DNA of 64,000 bases from Bradyrhizobium sp. AZCC 1693. GTDB lineage: Bacteria > Pseudomonadota > Alphaproteobacteria > Rhizobiales > Xanthobacteraceae. Shown here piece by piece: positions 9,199-18,642 of this stretch. Within the stretch, counting starts at the first letter, position 1. Every line of letters starts with the position of its first letter. A model generated the notes under the pieces. That model worked only from the letters and a program-made list of their open reading frames with translations, had not been told where the DNA came from and ran no database searches. The stretch covers positions 5,146,001 through 5,210,000 of the forward strand of contig NZ_JAZHSD010000001.1 of the NCBI RefSeq assembly GCF_036924745.1, written 5' to 3'. Both the position numbers and the translations under genes were made by a program.

Positions 9199-9536
9199 TG
9201 TCGCCTTCCCAAAGCAAGTCATGCGAAATTTCCGGCCCACGGCCGTCATCGCGTGCCGCATCCTAGCGCGATCCGTTCGTGAATAGGAAATGCGGAAACG
9301 GAAGATGCGCCCGCCACGGCGCGCGTGTTCGACAAGCCCGTGACAACGCCTTGCCGCAGCGCACAAGCGGAATGTCGGGAATTCTGTTCCCTTCGAACGA
9401 TTCCAAATTGCATTGCCTCCGGGAAAGTTCGGTATCATTCTCGCGCCCGACTGGCATCGACCCGGTGGGTGCCGGCCAATACCCAAAAGTGAGAATGCCG
9501 CCGTAAGCGGCTTCCAACACCGGAAGGGGAGCGACA
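9199..9536. other. Divergent intergenic region
   Basis: 338 bp between the hydrolase (minus) and the iron-sulfur subunit gene (plus). No gene is supported. A possible promoter for the plus-strand operon is TTGCAT (9408-9413) with TATCAT (9433-9438), but the 19-base spacing makes this weak. The plus gene has a good ribosome site (ggaaggggag). Confidence 0.35.
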
Positions 9537-10028
9537 ATGCCTAATCTCAACATCAACGGACGGAATATGTCCGTCGAGGCGTCCAACGATACGCCGCTGC
9601 TGTGGGTCATCCGCGAGCAATTGCAGATGACCGGGACGAAATTCGGTTGCGGCGCAGGTCTCTGCGGCGCCTGCACGGTTCACGTCAATGGCGAAGCCGT
9701 TCGCTCTTGCCAGACCATGGTCAGCGACGCCGTCGGCAAGAAGATCACCACCATCGAAGGTCTTTCCGCTAAGGGCGATCATCCGCTCCAGAAGGCCTGG
9801 ATCCTCGAGCAGGTGCCGCAATGCGGCTACTGCCAGTCCGGCCAGATCATGCAGGCGGCATCGCTTCTCTCCAGGAACCCTAATCCGACCAAGGACGAAG
9901 TGGTCGCGCATATGGACGGCAATCTGTGCCGTTGCATGACCTATTCGCGCATTCAGAAGGCGATCATGCGCGCCGCATCCGAAATGCGTACCGCCTCCAG
10001 CGCCGGCACCGAGCGGAGGGCAACATGA
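9537..10028 (+). CDS. (2Fe-2S)-binding subunit of a molybdenum hydroxylase (IorA type)
   Basis: Electron-transfer subunit of a xanthine-oxidase-family enzyme, similar to the alpha subunit of isoquinoline 1-oxidoreductase or aldehyde dehydrogenase. In 163 residues it carries two [2Fe-2S] sites: plant-type cysteines C38, C43, C46 and C58 ([13 protein letters not shown]), and the helical domain with C96, C99, C131 and C133 ([16 protein letters not shown]). All eight ligands are present. The stop overlaps the start of the molybdopterin subunit (ATGA, 10025-10028), so the two are coupled. No FAD subunit is present, as is usual in the two-subunit IorAB class, where electrons probably pass to a cytochrome. 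Confidence 0.95.
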   Translation: MPNLNINGRNMSVEASNDTPLLWVIREQLQMTGTKFGCGAGLCGACTVHVNGEAVRSCQTMVSDAVGKKITTIEGLSAKGDHPLQKAWILEQVPQCGYCQSGQIMQAASLLSRNPNPTKDEVVAHMDGNLCRCMTYSRIQKAIMRAASEMRTASSAGTERRAT

Positions 10029-12307
10029 ATACGCATGTGAAAATCACCGACAGCGCGCCCACCGATCTCAGCCGCCGCTCGTTCCTGGTCGGCTCGGCCG
10101 CCACGGGCCTCGTGCTCGGCTATGCTGCCGTTCCAGGTATCGATCAGGCTTTGGCCGCGCCTTCCGCTTTCGAACCCAGCGTGTGGTACTCGATCGGTCC
10201 CGACGGTCTCGTCACGGTCACCTGCGGCAAGGCCGACATGGGCCAGCACATCGCCTCGACCATGGCGCAGATCGTTTCCGAGGAGCTCGGTTCGAGCTGG
10301 AAGGACATGCGGGTCCAGCTCGCCTCCAACGATCCCAAGTTCAACGATCCCGTGCTCGGCGCGCAGATTACCGGCGGCAGCTGGAGCACGATGATGAACT
10401 TCGACGCGATGAGCCGCGCGGGCGCCGCCGGACGTATCGCATTGACGGAAGCAGCTAGCGCCTCGATGGGCGTGCCGGCCGGCGAGCTGGTGGTGCGCGG
10501 CTCCGTCGTGTCGCATCCGAAGTCGAAGAAGTCGATGACGTTTGCGGAAATCGTCAAGAGCGGCAAGATCACCAAGACCTTCACGCCGGATGAACTCAAG
10601 GCGATCAAGCTGAAGACGCCCGATCAGTACACGATGGTCGGCGTCTCGGTTCCGCAGCTCGATATCCCCCCGAAGATCAACGGGTCAGCCAAATACGGCA
10701 TCGACGTCATGCTGCCGGGCATGGTCTACGGCAAGGTCGTCACGCCGCCGGTGCGCTATGGCGCCACGGTAAAGGCGGTCGACGATGCTGCTGCCAAGAA
10801 AGTGCCGGGCTTCATCAAGGCCATCACGCTCGACGACAAGACGGGAAGCACGACCGGCTGGGTGGTGGCTGTCGCCAACACTTATGCCAACGCCCGCAAG
10901 GCGGCCGACGCGCTGAAGATCACCTATGACAACGGCCCGAACGCCAAGCTGTCGAGCCAGTCGTTGATTGACGAGGCGAAGCGGCTGCAGGCGCTCGACG
11001 ATTCCGGGCAGTTCTTCGTCAAGGACGGCGACACGGCGGCGGCCTTCGGGACGGCGGCGAAGGTGATGGAGGCGGAATACACCACCAGCATCAACATCCA
11101 TGCGCCGCTCGAGCCGATGAACGCCACGGCCGAGTTCAAGGGCGACATCCTGCACATCTATTCCGGCAACCAGTTCGCGACGCGCTCCGGCGCGATCGCG
11201 GCAGGCGCGGCCGGGATCGATCCCAAGTTCGTCGTCATGCACCAGATGTGGCTGGGCGGTGGCTTCGGCCGGCGTCTCGACGCCGACATGATGGTGCCTG
11301 CGGTGCAGGCGGCGAAGGCTGTCGGCAAGCCGGTCAAGGTCATCTACTCGCGCGAAAACGACATGACCATGGACTATTCGCGGCCGCTGACGTTCCAGAA
11401 GGTCAAGGCCGGTCTGGACGCCGACGGCAAGCTGATCGCGCTCAATCACGACGTGGTCAGCGCATGGCCGACCGCGCGTTGGGGTATCCCGGACATGCTG
11501 CCGCCCTCGGTCGACAAGAAAGGACCACTGGACTCGTTCACCGTGAACGGCGCGGACTTCTTCTATTCCGTGCCCAATCACAATGTCCGCGCGATCAAGA
11601 ACGAGATGGCGCACAACGCCACCCCGTCCGGGCAGTTGCGCTCGGTGGCGCCGGGCTGGACCTTCTGGGCGGTCGAAAGCATGATCGACGAACTTGCGCA
11701 TGCGGCCGGCCAGGATCCGGCGCAGTACCGCATCGCGTTGCTGGACGGCAAAGGCAAGAACGACGGCGGTGCGCAACGGCTGCGCAACACGCTGCTGGCG
11801 GCGATGGGCATGGCCGGCTACGGCACCACCAAGTTGCCGAAAGGCGAGGGCATGGGCGTCGCCTGCGTCTCATCGCAGGAACGGGCGACCGCAAGCTGGA
11901 CCGCATGCGTGGCCCACGTCGCGGTGTCGGACTCCGGCGAGGTCAAGGTCAAGAAATTGACCGTGGCCACCGACGTCGGCATGCAGGTGCATCCCGACAA
12001 CATCCGCGCCCAGGTCGAGGGCGCGGCATTGTGGGGTCTTTCGCTCGCCATGTATGAGAAGGCGACGCTAAAGGATGGCGGTATCGAACAGACCAACTTC
12101 GATACCTACACGCCGCTGCGGATGAGCCAGACGCCGGAAGTCGCCGTCAACGTCATCGCCAACGGCGACAAGCCGACCGGCGTCGGCGAGCCGGCGGTGA
12201 CGGTGATCGCGCCTGCGCTCGGCAACGCCATCTTCAACGCCTGCGGTGCGCGCATCCGCTCGTTGCCGATCACGGCCGAAGCGGTGAAGGCGAATATGAA
12301 GACGTAA
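10025..12307 (+). CDS. Molybdopterin-binding large subunit of a molybdenum hydroxylase (IorB type)
   Basis: Catalytic subunit partnered with the preceding iron-sulfur protein. The 760-residue product starts with a twin-arginine signal (SRRSFLVG, 16-23), implying folded export to the periplasm. It then shows family motifs such as [35 protein letters not shown] and [18 protein letters not shown] near the end, where GVGE carries the active-site glutamate of the family. Domain order matches IorB-like proteins with a duplicated N-terminal aldehyde-oxidase hammerhead. The substrate may be an N-heterocycle or aldehyde; the sequence does not decide. No XdhC-type maturation factor lies next to it. Confidence 0.94.
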   Translation: MNTHVKITDSAPTDLSRRSFLVGSAATGLVLGYAAVPGIDQALAAPSAFEPSVWYSIGPDGLVTVTCGKADMGQHIASTMAQIVSEELGSSWKDMRVQLASNDPKFNDPVLGAQITGGSWSTMMNFDAMSRAGAAGRIALTEAASASMGVPAGELVVRGSVVSHPKSKKSMTFAEIVKSGKITKTFTPDELKAIKLKTPDQYTMVGVSVPQLDIPPKINGSAKYGIDVMLPGMVYGKVVTPPVRYGATVKAVDDAAAKKVPGFIKAITLDDKTGSTTGWVVAVANTYANARKAADALKITYDNGPNAKLSSQSLIDEAKRLQALDDSGQFFVKDGDTAAAFGTAAKVMEAEYTTSINIHAPLEPMNATAEFKGDILHIYSGNQFATRSGAIAAGAAGIDPKFVVMHQMWLGGGFGRRLDADMMVPAVQAAKAVGKPVKVIYSRENDMTMDYSRPLTFQKVKAGLDADGKLIALNHDVVSAWPTARWGIPDMLPPSVDKKGPLDSFTVNGADFFYSVPNHNVRAIKNEMAHNATPSGQLRSVAPGWTFWAVESMIDELAHAAGQDPAQYRIALLDGKGKNDGGAQRLRNTLLAAMGMAGYGTTKLPKGEGMGVACVSSQERATASWTACVAHVAVSDSGEVKVKKLTVATDVGMQVHPDNIRAQVEGAALWGLSLAMYEKATLKDGGIEQTNFDTYTPLRMSQTPEVAVNVIANGDKPTGVGEPAVTVIAPALGNAIFNACGARIRSLPITAEAVKANMKT

Positions 12308-12337
12308 ATCGCCGAAGCATCGATTAAGCATGACCCA

Positions 12338-12366
12338 CCGGAGGCAATGCCTCCGGCGGATTTTTT
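12338..12366 (+). terminator. Terminator of the IorAB-type operon
   Basis: Stem ccggaggca/tgcctccgg (9 bp) with a one-base loop, then GC and six T at 12361-12366, 30 bp past the large-subunit stop. Confidence 0.85.
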
Positions 12367-12378
12367 AAGGCCAGATCT

Positions 12379-12475
12379 CGTCATGCCCCGCGAAGGCGGG
12401 GCATCCAGTACGCCGCGGCCTTCGAGGGTGATAATAACTGTCACGGCGTACTGGATCATCCGCTTTCGCGGACGG
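12379..12475. repeat. Palindromic repeat, CGTCATGCCCCGCG family
   Basis: Element with hairpins gccccgcgaaggcggggc and tccgctttcgcgga and long inverted arms atccagtacgccg (12403-12415) and cggcgtactggat (12444-12456). Typical Bradyrhizobium intergenic repeat; no coding content. Confidence 0.8.
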
Positions 12476-12707
12476 TACTCTCCCACTACCGGCCATCAAA
12501 GGAACGCATCAAGAACGATTCCGCTCTGGGCCACTTAGAGACTCCCGCCGACAAGCGACGGGTCCTTGATGACCGTCGGCTTCGTGGTAGTGGTCGCAGA
12601 CGCGCTGGGCGGTCGAAAATTGGGGCTTACGGAAATGATACTGCTGATCGTCGTAGTAGGAGACGTGCGCATGGACCCGTAACGGCATCCATATCGTTAC
12701 CCCGTGC

Positions 12708-12734
12708 GCCCCCGCCAAGTTCGGGGGCTTTTTT
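12708..12734 (+). terminator. Orphan intrinsic terminator
   Basis: Seven-bp GC stem (gcccccg/cgggggc) with a seven-base loop and a run of six T at 12729-12734. Nothing annotated ends just before it. A 15-codon open frame with ATG at 12635 and stop at 12680-12682 lies directly upstream, so a small RNA or leader transcript is possible. Confidence 0.65.
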
Positions 12735-12786
12735 ATTGGGCGACACGTCAATGACGGGCGAGGCGCTGCCTCGTTGAAAGGTTCTC

Positions 12787-13995
12787 ATGTTCTCCGCCGC
12801 CTCCGCACCGCCAAAGTTGTTCACGCTCGTGCTGCTCAGCGGCCTGTCCGTCGTCTCGCTGAACATGTTCCTCCCGTCGTTGTCGAATATCGCCGCCGAG
12901 TTCCAAACCAGCTATCGGCTGCTCGCGAGCGTATCGATTGCCGGCTATGCCGCAATGACGACAGTGCTGCAACTGCTGATCGGGCCCTTGTCGGACAGGG
13001 TTGGCCGGCGGCCGGTCGTCCTGGTGAGTCTTGTGATCTTTGTGGTTGCGTCGCTCGGCTGCTTGCTAGCGTTGGATGTCTGGGCGTTTTTGCTCTTTCG
13101 CACGATGCAGGCCGCGATCGTCTCTGGGTTCGCGCTTTCGCGCGTGATCATTCGGGATACTGAGCCTGCGCAGAAAGCGGCAAGCCTCATGGGCTATCTG
13201 TCCATCGCGTGGGCAATCGCACCAATGCTGGGCCCGATGCTAGGCGGAGCATTCGATCAACTATTTGGCTGGCGCGCGAACTTCTGGGCTTTCCTCGGCT
13301 TTGGCGCGGCAGTGTTGGTCTTGTGCTGGCTCGATCTTGGCGAGACAAACAAGAATCCGTCCGAGACTTTCACGAAACAGTTTAAGGCTTTTCCCAGCTT
13401 GTTCCGATCCCGGCGATTCTGGGGCTACTCGCTTTGCATGGCGTTTTCAATGGGTGCTCTTTACGCCTTTCTCGCGGCCGCGCCTCTCGTGGCGACAACG
13501 GTGTTTCAGATGTCGCCAGCGACACTGGGATTCTATATGGGGAGCACAGCCGCGGGCTTCATTCTCGGCAGCTTTGTCTCGGGGCGCTTTGCTGCGCTCT
13601 ATCCACTCACAACGATGATGGTTGCTGGTAGGGTTGTCGCTTGCGCCGGATTGGCGGCGGGCCTGAGTTTGCTTCTCGCCGGAGTCGTGCACGAAGTCTC
13701 TTTGTTTGGCTCGTGTGTGTTTCTCGGCTTCGGCAACGGGGTATCGATGCCAAGCAGTAATGCCGGCGCGATGTCAGTCCGGCCCGAACTGATCGGAAGC
13801 GCCGCAGGCCTATCAGGCGCACTCACTGGCGCAGGCGGGGCTCTGATGTCCGGGATTACGGGGACTATTCTGAACGAGGCAAACGCAGCATTCGTCTTGC
13901 TCGGGATGATGCTTCTCTCGTCGACGATGGCGTTGCTGGCCGCACTGTTCGTGCTTTGGCTCGACCGTCGTGAGGCCGCGGCGAACCCTGCCTAG
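12787..13995 (+). CDS. Bcr/CflA-type multidrug efflux MFS transporter
   Basis: Inner-membrane drug:proton antiporter of the DHA1 group (12 segments). The 402-residue product has about 12 hydrophobic helices, the cytoplasmic A-like motif GPLSDRVGRRPVV after helix 2, and the family pattern LPSLSNIAAEF near helix 1. The ATG at 12787 follows gaaaggttct, a fair ribosome site. Codon choice is less GC-biased than in flanking genes (many TTG, TTT, ATT and AAG codons), as in the methyltransferase downstream, suggesting joint acquisition. No divergent regulator is next to it. It may export a small toxic compound. Confidence 0.9.
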   Translation: MFSAASAPPKLFTLVLLSGLSVVSLNMFLPSLSNIAAEFQTSYRLLASVSIAGYAAMTTVLQLLIGPLSDRVGRRPVVLVSLVIFVVASLGCLLALDVWAFLLFRTMQAAIVSGFALSRVIIRDTEPAQKAASLMGYLSIAWAIAPMLGPMLGGAFDQLFGWRANFWAFLGFGAAVLVLCWLDLGETNKNPSETFTKQFKAFPSLFRSRRFWGYSLCMAFSMGALYAFLAAAPLVATTVFQMSPATLGFYMGSTAAGFILGSFVSGRFAALYPLTTMMVAGRVVACAGLAAGLSLLLAGVVHEVSLFGSCVFLGFGNGVSMPSSNAGAMSVRPELIGSAAGLSGALTGAGGALMSGITGTILNEANAAFVLLGMMLLSSTMALLAALFVLWLDRREAAANPA

Positions 13996-14394
13996 TTTGA
14001 GGTCCGGGCTTCCGAAGAATGGCCCGTTGCCTCCCCGCGCCTCGACGGTCGTTCTCATCATAAGCGGAGCCACGTCAGAGGGAGATGCTCTGTCAGCACT
14101 TTATGGCGCTATGGGTCACGACCGACGAGTCAGACACCCCGTCGAGCCCGGTCGGTCCTCCCCACATAGCCGCCAGTCTCTTGACCGATGGCAGCTTACC
14201 CCTCAGCATCGAGCACGATCAAGCTGGGCGGTGTCGGAAGGGTCGGGCCAATAGCGCACAAGCCAACTCTGATGATCCGAGGTAGTGTGTTTTTCTGAGC
14301 ACGGTACAGCCCAGGTGCTCGGCGTCATTGGTTCAATTTTCCGCAGAGCATCGCGTCGAACTTGACGAGCGACCGTCGAACTGCAAGTTTCTGA
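13996..14394. other. Intergenic tract before the TPP riboswitch
   Basis: 399 bp without a convincing gene; short open frames on both strands lack motifs or ribosome sites. It must hold the promoter for the riboswitch transcript. The sequence is lower in GC than typical spacers of this window and looks like degenerate DNA. Confidence 0.4.
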
Positions 14395-14468
14395 GCTTCC
14401 GGGGTGCCCGCTGTGCGGGCTGAGATCATACCCGCTGAACCTGTCTGGGTAATGCCAGCGAAGGGAGC
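14395..14468 (+). promoter_or_regulatory. TPP (thiamin pyrophosphate) riboswitch, THI box
   Basis: All core elements are readable. P1 pairs gcttcc (14395-14400) with gggagc (14463-14468); ggggtgcc begins P2; P3 is gcccgc-tgt-gcgggc; then come the invariant ctgaga, accc, gaacctg, and tctgggtaatgccagcg with P4/P5 (ctgg/ccag) and the closing aaggga. One base is missing relative to the common gaacctgatctgg. The 3' strand of P1 is the Shine-Dalgarno sequence (gggag) of the gene starting at 14474, six bases away. Ligand-stabilised P1 would therefore hide the ribosome site, giving translational repression by TPP. What is unusual is the gene it controls, not the element. Confidence 0.95.
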
Positions 14469-14473
14469 AAGCC

Positions 14474-15148
14474 ATGGCCGTTATCGGCGACGAGAAGTTG
14501 CAATCGTTTCTTGACGGCCTCCACGCCAAGAGCCGCGAGCAAACTGCGCTGATCCAGGCATTCGAAGCTCGACGCAACGATGCCGAACTTCCTCCGGGAG
14601 CGGACGAGATCAAAGCATTCCGGAGCGACAAGCTGGTGGCCCTCGATCGCAACAAGGCAGAATTTTGTTACCAGTTGTGCCGCGCCAAGAAGGCTTCCAA
14701 GGTTATCGAGGTCGGAACGTCTTACGGAGTGTCGACGATCTATATGGCTGCCGCAGTGCGCGAAAACGCGCGCTCGTACGGTGTTGACGGCATCGTTATC
14801 GGGACCGAGTACGAGCCGAAAAAGGCGGAAGCGGCGCGGGCGAATTTTGCAACGGCGGGCGTAAGCCAATTCATCGAGCTTCGTGAGGGCGATCTTCGTG
14901 AGACGCTGAAGCGGATTGATGGGCCAGTTGACTTCGTCCTTATGGACGTTTGGATCGCTATGGCGCGATCGGCGATTGAGTTGATTGCGCCGCATCTTTC
15001 CGGGGGCGCGATTGTGGTGTGCGATAACACCCTCGATCATCGAGCGTTCTATGCCGACTACTTTGCGTTTCTCAACGATCCGGCGAACCGCTTCACCACA
15101 ATGACTTTGCCTTTCCAAGGGGGCTTGGAGCTATCGGTTCGGCGCTGA
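14474..15148 (+). CDS. Class I SAM-dependent O-methyltransferase-like protein under TPP riboswitch control
   Basis: 224-residue cytoplasmic methyltransferase of the O-methyltransferase (YrrM/CCoAOMT-like) type. Motif I is VIEVGTSYGVSTIYMA (about 77-92), followed by an acidic motif II GTEYEPKKAEAARANF, LREGDLRETL, and VDFVLMDVWIAMA (motif IV/metal region). CDNTLDH near 180 resembles the metal-binding DN of the catechol-type enzymes. The ATG follows gggag inside the riboswitch P1. It is not a known thiamin biosynthesis or transport gene, and no thi gene is adjacent. By inference its substrate or product is linked to thiamin or a thiamin precursor or analogue. Base composition is like the MFS gene upstream, which could be functionally linked. 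Confidence 0.9.
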   Translation: MAVIGDEKLQSFLDGLHAKSREQTALIQAFEARRNDAELPPGADEIKAFRSDKLVALDRNKAEFCYQLCRAKKASKVIEVGTSYGVSTIYMAAAVRENARSYGVDGIVIGTEYEPKKAEAARANFATAGVSQFIELREGDLRETLKRIDGPVDFVLMDVWIAMARSAIELIAPHLSGGAIVVCDNTLDHRAFYADYFAFLNDPANRFTTMTLPFQGGLELSVRR

Positions 15149-15436
15149 AAGCGACGCCCGAGAGGACCGTCAATCTTTACGGTGTGAGCGCGACCCGCAA
15201 ATCAAAGTCACACAAGTGTTGCGCTCCCGCACGACGGCCGCTTGGGGTCAAAAGCGACGGCTCCAGACCATGACAATGCCTCGACGGGATGTGCATGGTT
15301 GCGGCCTTTCACCAATGAGATCGCTAAAATTTTAGCGTTCACGGTAGTCTACATTCACGATCCCTCTTAAGCCCCGGAGAACCCCTTCTCCGCTAGCTTC
15401 AGTTGCAAGTCGTCATTGCTAGGGGTCTGGGGTTTC

Positions 15437-16534
15437 ATGACATCGGTAGCCAACAAGACTTCGACCAAGCGCCGGCTGTTGCTGGCTTCGGATCGGAGCG
15501 ATCAAAGCAGCGAACTCGCCAGCATTCTGCGGTCCGTCGGTCAGGTCGACACCATCGCGACATCTGACATTCCCGACGCGCCGGAGCGCGACCTGGCGGG
15601 CATCGTGGTCGACATCAACCTGCGCTCCGCCGAGAGCGTGCAGCTGGTGCGCAACAAGCTGCGCGCCGAGGCCTATCGCGAAATGCCGCGGCTGTTCGTG
15701 CTGGCGGATGCGCTGCATCACGGATCGATGCAGGCCTGGGCGCTCGGCGCCACCGACACCATCGCGCGGCCGTTCGACGCGCAAGGCATCCTGCAGCGGA
15801 TTCGCGCCGCGTTTCCGGACAGCGACGGATATGACGAGACCGATCGCGGCAAGGTCCTGAACAGGGGCGTCGAGGCGGCGCATGCCGTGATGGTCAAGAT
15901 CTTCGAAAAGCTTCCGGCCGGCGTTCCCCTGAAATTCAGCGACATCGTCGAGGCCGAGAACAAGATTCTCAAGGCGATCAAGCATTCGTCCCTGCGCGAA
16001 TGGCTGACGACAGTCGGCTGCCATCACGCCGGCAGCTACCGCCATTGCCTTTTTGTCACCGGCTTTGCGGTCGCCTACGCGCAGCATCTCGGCATGCGCG
16101 ACGACGACCAGCGCCGTCTCGCCCGTGCAGCCCTGCTGCACGACGTCGGCAAGGCGTTCATTCCGGTGGCGATCCTGGACAAGCCGGGCCCGCTGACGCT
16201 GGACGAGATGGAAGAGATGCGCCAGCATCCGCGCCGCGGTTATGACGCGCTGGCTGCCCAAGGCGGTTTCCCGCCCGAAATGCTCGACGTGGTGCTGCAC
16301 CACCACGAATTCCTCGACGGCACCGGCTACCCGAACGGCCTGAACGGCAAGCAGATCAGCGACATCGTGCGGCTGACCACGATCGTGGATATCTATGCGG
16401 CCCTGGTCGAGAAGCGCGCCTACCGGCTGCAGTTCACCCACGCCAAGGCGTTCGGCATGATGGAAGAAATGGGCGACAAGATCGACCAGCATCTGCTGCA
16501 CGCCTTCCGCCCGGTGGCGTTCGGATACTATTGA
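15437..16534 (+). CDS. HD-GYP domain cyclic-di-GMP phosphodiesterase with receiver-like N-terminus
   Basis: Predicted to hydrolyse cyclic di-GMP. The 365-residue product has an N-terminal receiver-like region (about 12-125; LLLASDRSDQ, VVDINLR, FVLADALHHG) that lacks an obvious complete phosphorylation pocket. The HD-GYP domain carries the metal motif HDVGK (H235, D236), conserved HP (RQHPRRGYDAL), and HHHEFLDGTGYPNGL with GYP at 297-299. The key residues of active members are kept. The ATG at 15437 is preferred to a TTG seven codons upstream. Alone in its unit; a palindromic repeat follows. Confidence 0.93.
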   Translation: MTSVANKTSTKRRLLLASDRSDQSSELASILRSVGQVDTIATSDIPDAPERDLAGIVVDINLRSAESVQLVRNKLRAEAYREMPRLFVLADALHHGSMQAWALGATDTIARPFDAQGILQRIRAAFPDSDGYDETDRGKVLNRGVEAAHAVMVKIFEKLPAGVPLKFSDIVEAENKILKAIKHSSLREWLTTVGCHHAGSYRHCLFVTGFAVAYAQHLGMRDDDQRRLARAALLHDVGKAFIPVAILDKPGPLTLDEMEEMRQHPRRGYDALAAQGGFPPEMLDVVLHHHEFLDGTGYPNGLNGKQISDIVRLTTIVDIYAALVEKRAYRLQFTHAKAFGMMEEMGDKIDQHLLHAFRPVAFGYY

Positions 16535-16625
16535 GTCTCGGCGAAGCGAAGATGACGCAGGCTTATCTTGTCAATGGCCCGAAGAAGCTGCCGATCCCAT
16601 TCGAGGTGAACTGAACAAGATTGCG

Positions 16626-16716
16626 TAGGGTAGGCAAAGGAGCGTTAGCGACGTGCCCACCCTCTCTTGCGCTGCCGTTGATAAAGGGTGAGCACGCTTT
16701 CGCTTTGCCCACCCTA
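16626..16716. repeat. Palindromic repeat, TAGGGTGGGCAAAG family, copy 1
   Basis: Inverted ends tagggtaggcaaag and ctttgcccacccta, with an internal gtgcccaccc/gggtgagcac pair. Other copies: 18544-18631 and 58230-58312. Confidence 0.88.
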
Positions 16717-16743
16717 TGTATTGCCAATCCAGTCCGCGGTGAA

Positions 16744-18435
16744 TTAGCGCGCCTCGGCAAACGGCGGCGCCGCATACACCACCTTGCCGCCGACCATCGT
16801 CAGCACCGATTTGATCTTGCCGATCTCCTTCACGGGCGCGGTCATGTAGTCTGACGAGAGCACCGCGAGGTCGGCGAACTTGCCGGCTTCCAGCGTGCCG
16901 CGCTTGTCGTCGTCATTTGCCATGAAGGCGGTGTTGCGGGTGTACATCTCCAGCGCCTGGCGGCGGCTGGGCGCTTCCTCGTCGCCGCGGGTCCTGGTGC
17001 CGCCGATGGTGGTGCCGTCGAGATACCATTGCAGCGACACGAAGGGATTGTACGACGACACGCGATGGGCGTCGGTGCCGCCGCCGACCACGAGCCCGAG
17101 CTTCATCGCGGTGGCGATCCGCGGCACCGCCTTGGCCTGTTCGACGCCGACCTCCTTCTGCAGCCGCTCGCCGCCGAAATAGAGCCCATCCTGCACGCCC
17201 CAGACCAGGCCGAGCGCCTTCATCCGCTTCAAGCTGGCCTCGGAGGCCGTGTAGAGATGCAGCACAGTCCAGCGCAGGTCGCGCACCGGAAAATCCTTGT
17301 TGATGTCCTCGACCACGTCGAGCAGGTCGTGGACGGTGCGGTCCGGGTTCCAGTGCAGCTGGATGGTGTAGCGCTTTGACGCCGCCCAGCGCAGCAGTTC
17401 GGCAAGCTTCGCCTTGCCGTCGGGCGTGATGTCGCCGTCGGTCCAGTCGGCCCAGATCAGGATTTCGCCGGGGCCGTTGAAGTGCAGCATCGCGTCGCCA
17501 AATCCGGGCGGCGAGAGTTGCGTCAGGTTTTGCAGGTCGGCGAGCTCGCTGCCGGGCTTTGGCGCGCAGAGATGATAGGCGACGCGGACGGTCAGCTGCT
17601 TGTCCTGCCACAGCCGGAACACCGCCTGGTAGTTCGCCGGATACATGCTGACGCCGCCGCCGTCGACGATGCCGGTGATGCCGAGGCTGTTCATCTCGCG
17701 GAAGAATCTTTTGGATCCGTCGATCTGCTGCTCCATGGTCGGCTTGGGCAGCTTGTCAAAAATCTTGCCGAGCGCAGCGCCGCCGGCTTCGATGACGCCG
17801 GTCGGCTTGTTGTCGCTATCGCGCGCGAGCTTGCCGCCGGGCGTCACATCGTTGTCGTCGCGGATGTTCAGCGCTTCCATCGCCTTCGGCGACAGCAGCA
17901 GCCAGTCATAGAGATGCTGGATGTAGACGGGATTGTCGGGCGCCGCTGCGGCGACCTCCGCCGGTGTCGGCCGGCGCTTCTCGGCGAACTGCTCCTCGGT
18001 CCAGCCGCCGGCGACGACGATCCAGGATCCGGGCTTCTGCGCCTTTGCTGCCTGGCCGATCTTCTCCAGCGCGTCTTTCAGCGTGGGCACGCCGATCCAG
18101 TTCACCTCGGTGCCGAAGGTCAGCGCGGCGCGGATGCCGTGGATGTGTCCGTCGGTGAGCCCGGGAATCACGGTGCGGCCGCCGAGATCGATCAGTTTCG
18201 CGGTCTTGCCGGCGAGCTTCCTCATCGCTGTGGAGGTGCCGGTGGCGAGGATCTTGCCGTCGGTAATCGCCACCGCCTGCTGCGTGGAGAAATCCTTGTC
18301 GACGGTGAGGATCTTGCCGTTGAACAGGATCATGTCGGCGCTTTGGGCCGACGCGATGCCGACCGGTGACGTCACGATGAAAGCCGCCGCAAGATAGCAA
18401 GAAAGCCTCGCAGAATTCGACCTCAGCTCCGGCAT
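16744..18435 (-). CDS. Exported amidohydrolase of the YtcJ type
   Basis: Metal-dependent hydrolase of the amidohydrolase_3 group, about 563 residues. A signal peptide at the N-terminus (LSCYLAAAFIVTSPVGIASA, cleavage near 30) suggests a periplasmic location, which is less common for this superfamily. The N-terminal beta-sandwich (MILFNGKILTVDKDF) leads to metal ligands H97 and H99 in DGHIHG, with GGGTDAHR (Asp ligand) near the C-terminus and the closing GTLEAGKFADLAVLS. Start ATG at 18435 has a ribosome site gggag; the upstream open frame runs through a repeat. Physiological substrate unknown (family members act on N-acyl or formamide-like compounds). Confidence 0.9.
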   Translation of the reverse strand: MPELRSNSARLSCYLAAAFIVTSPVGIASAQSADMILFNGKILTVDKDFSTQQAVAITDGKILATGTSTAMRKLAGKTAKLIDLGGRTVIPGLTDGHIHGIRAALTFGTEVNWIGVPTLKDALEKIGQAAKAQKPGSWIVVAGGWTEEQFAEKRRPTPAEVAAAAPDNPVYIQHLYDWLLLSPKAMEALNIRDDNDVTPGGKLARDSDNKPTGVIEAGGAALGKIFDKLPKPTMEQQIDGSKRFFREMNSLGITGIVDGGGVSMYPANYQAVFRLWQDKQLTVRVAYHLCAPKPGSELADLQNLTQLSPPGFGDAMLHFNGPGEILIWADWTDGDITPDGKAKLAELLRWAASKRYTIQLHWNPDRTVHDLLDVVEDINKDFPVRDLRWTVLHLYTASEASLKRMKALGLVWGVQDGLYFGGERLQKEVGVEQAKAVPRIATAMKLGLVVGGGTDAHRVSSYNPFVSLQWYLDGTTIGGTRTRGDEEAPSRRQALEMYTRNTAFMANDDDKRGTLEAGKFADLAVLSSDYMTAPVKEIGKIKSVLTMVGGKVVYAAPPFAEAR

Positions 18436-18543
18436 GACGCGCTCCCCCTGTGGTTCTCTATGTTGTTCTTCTACTCTTCCGTCGTTGCGCTCCCTTGCGC
18501 AAACGCTTCGCGTTTGTCGCAGGCAATGACGAAGCCGAAATCG

Positions 18544-18631
18544 TAGGGTGGGCAAAGGCGCTCTTGCGCCGTGCCCACCATGTTCTTGCTGTGGTCGTGA
18601 ATGGTGGGCACGCTTCGCTTTGCCCACCCTA
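18544..18631. repeat. Palindromic repeat, TAGGGTGGGCAAAG family, copy 2
   Basis: Ends tagggtgggcaaag and ctttgcccacccta with internal gcgctcttgcgc hairpin and gtgcccaccat/atggtgggcac arms. Lies between two minus-strand genes. Confidence 0.9.
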
Positions 18632-18642
18632 CATTCGCCGCT

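Noticed and set aside
9408..9438. Promoter TTGCAT/TATCAT for the IorAB-type operon
   Set aside because: Spacing of 19 bases and imperfect hexamers; not separable from chance, so only mentioned in the intergenic entry.
10685..11776. 363-codon antisense open frame opposite the molybdopterin subunit
   Set aside because: Composition is that of a shadow frame; the sense gene is a full-length family match.
14203..14655. Minus-strand open frame spanning the riboswitch and methyltransferase start
   Set aside because: No family features, and it would be antisense to a complete TPP aptamer and a good methyltransferase.
15419..16501. Long antisense open frame (360 codons) opposite the HD-GYP gene
   Set aside because: GC-rich third positions of the real gene leave the opposite strand without stops; the peptide has no domain and no ribosome site.
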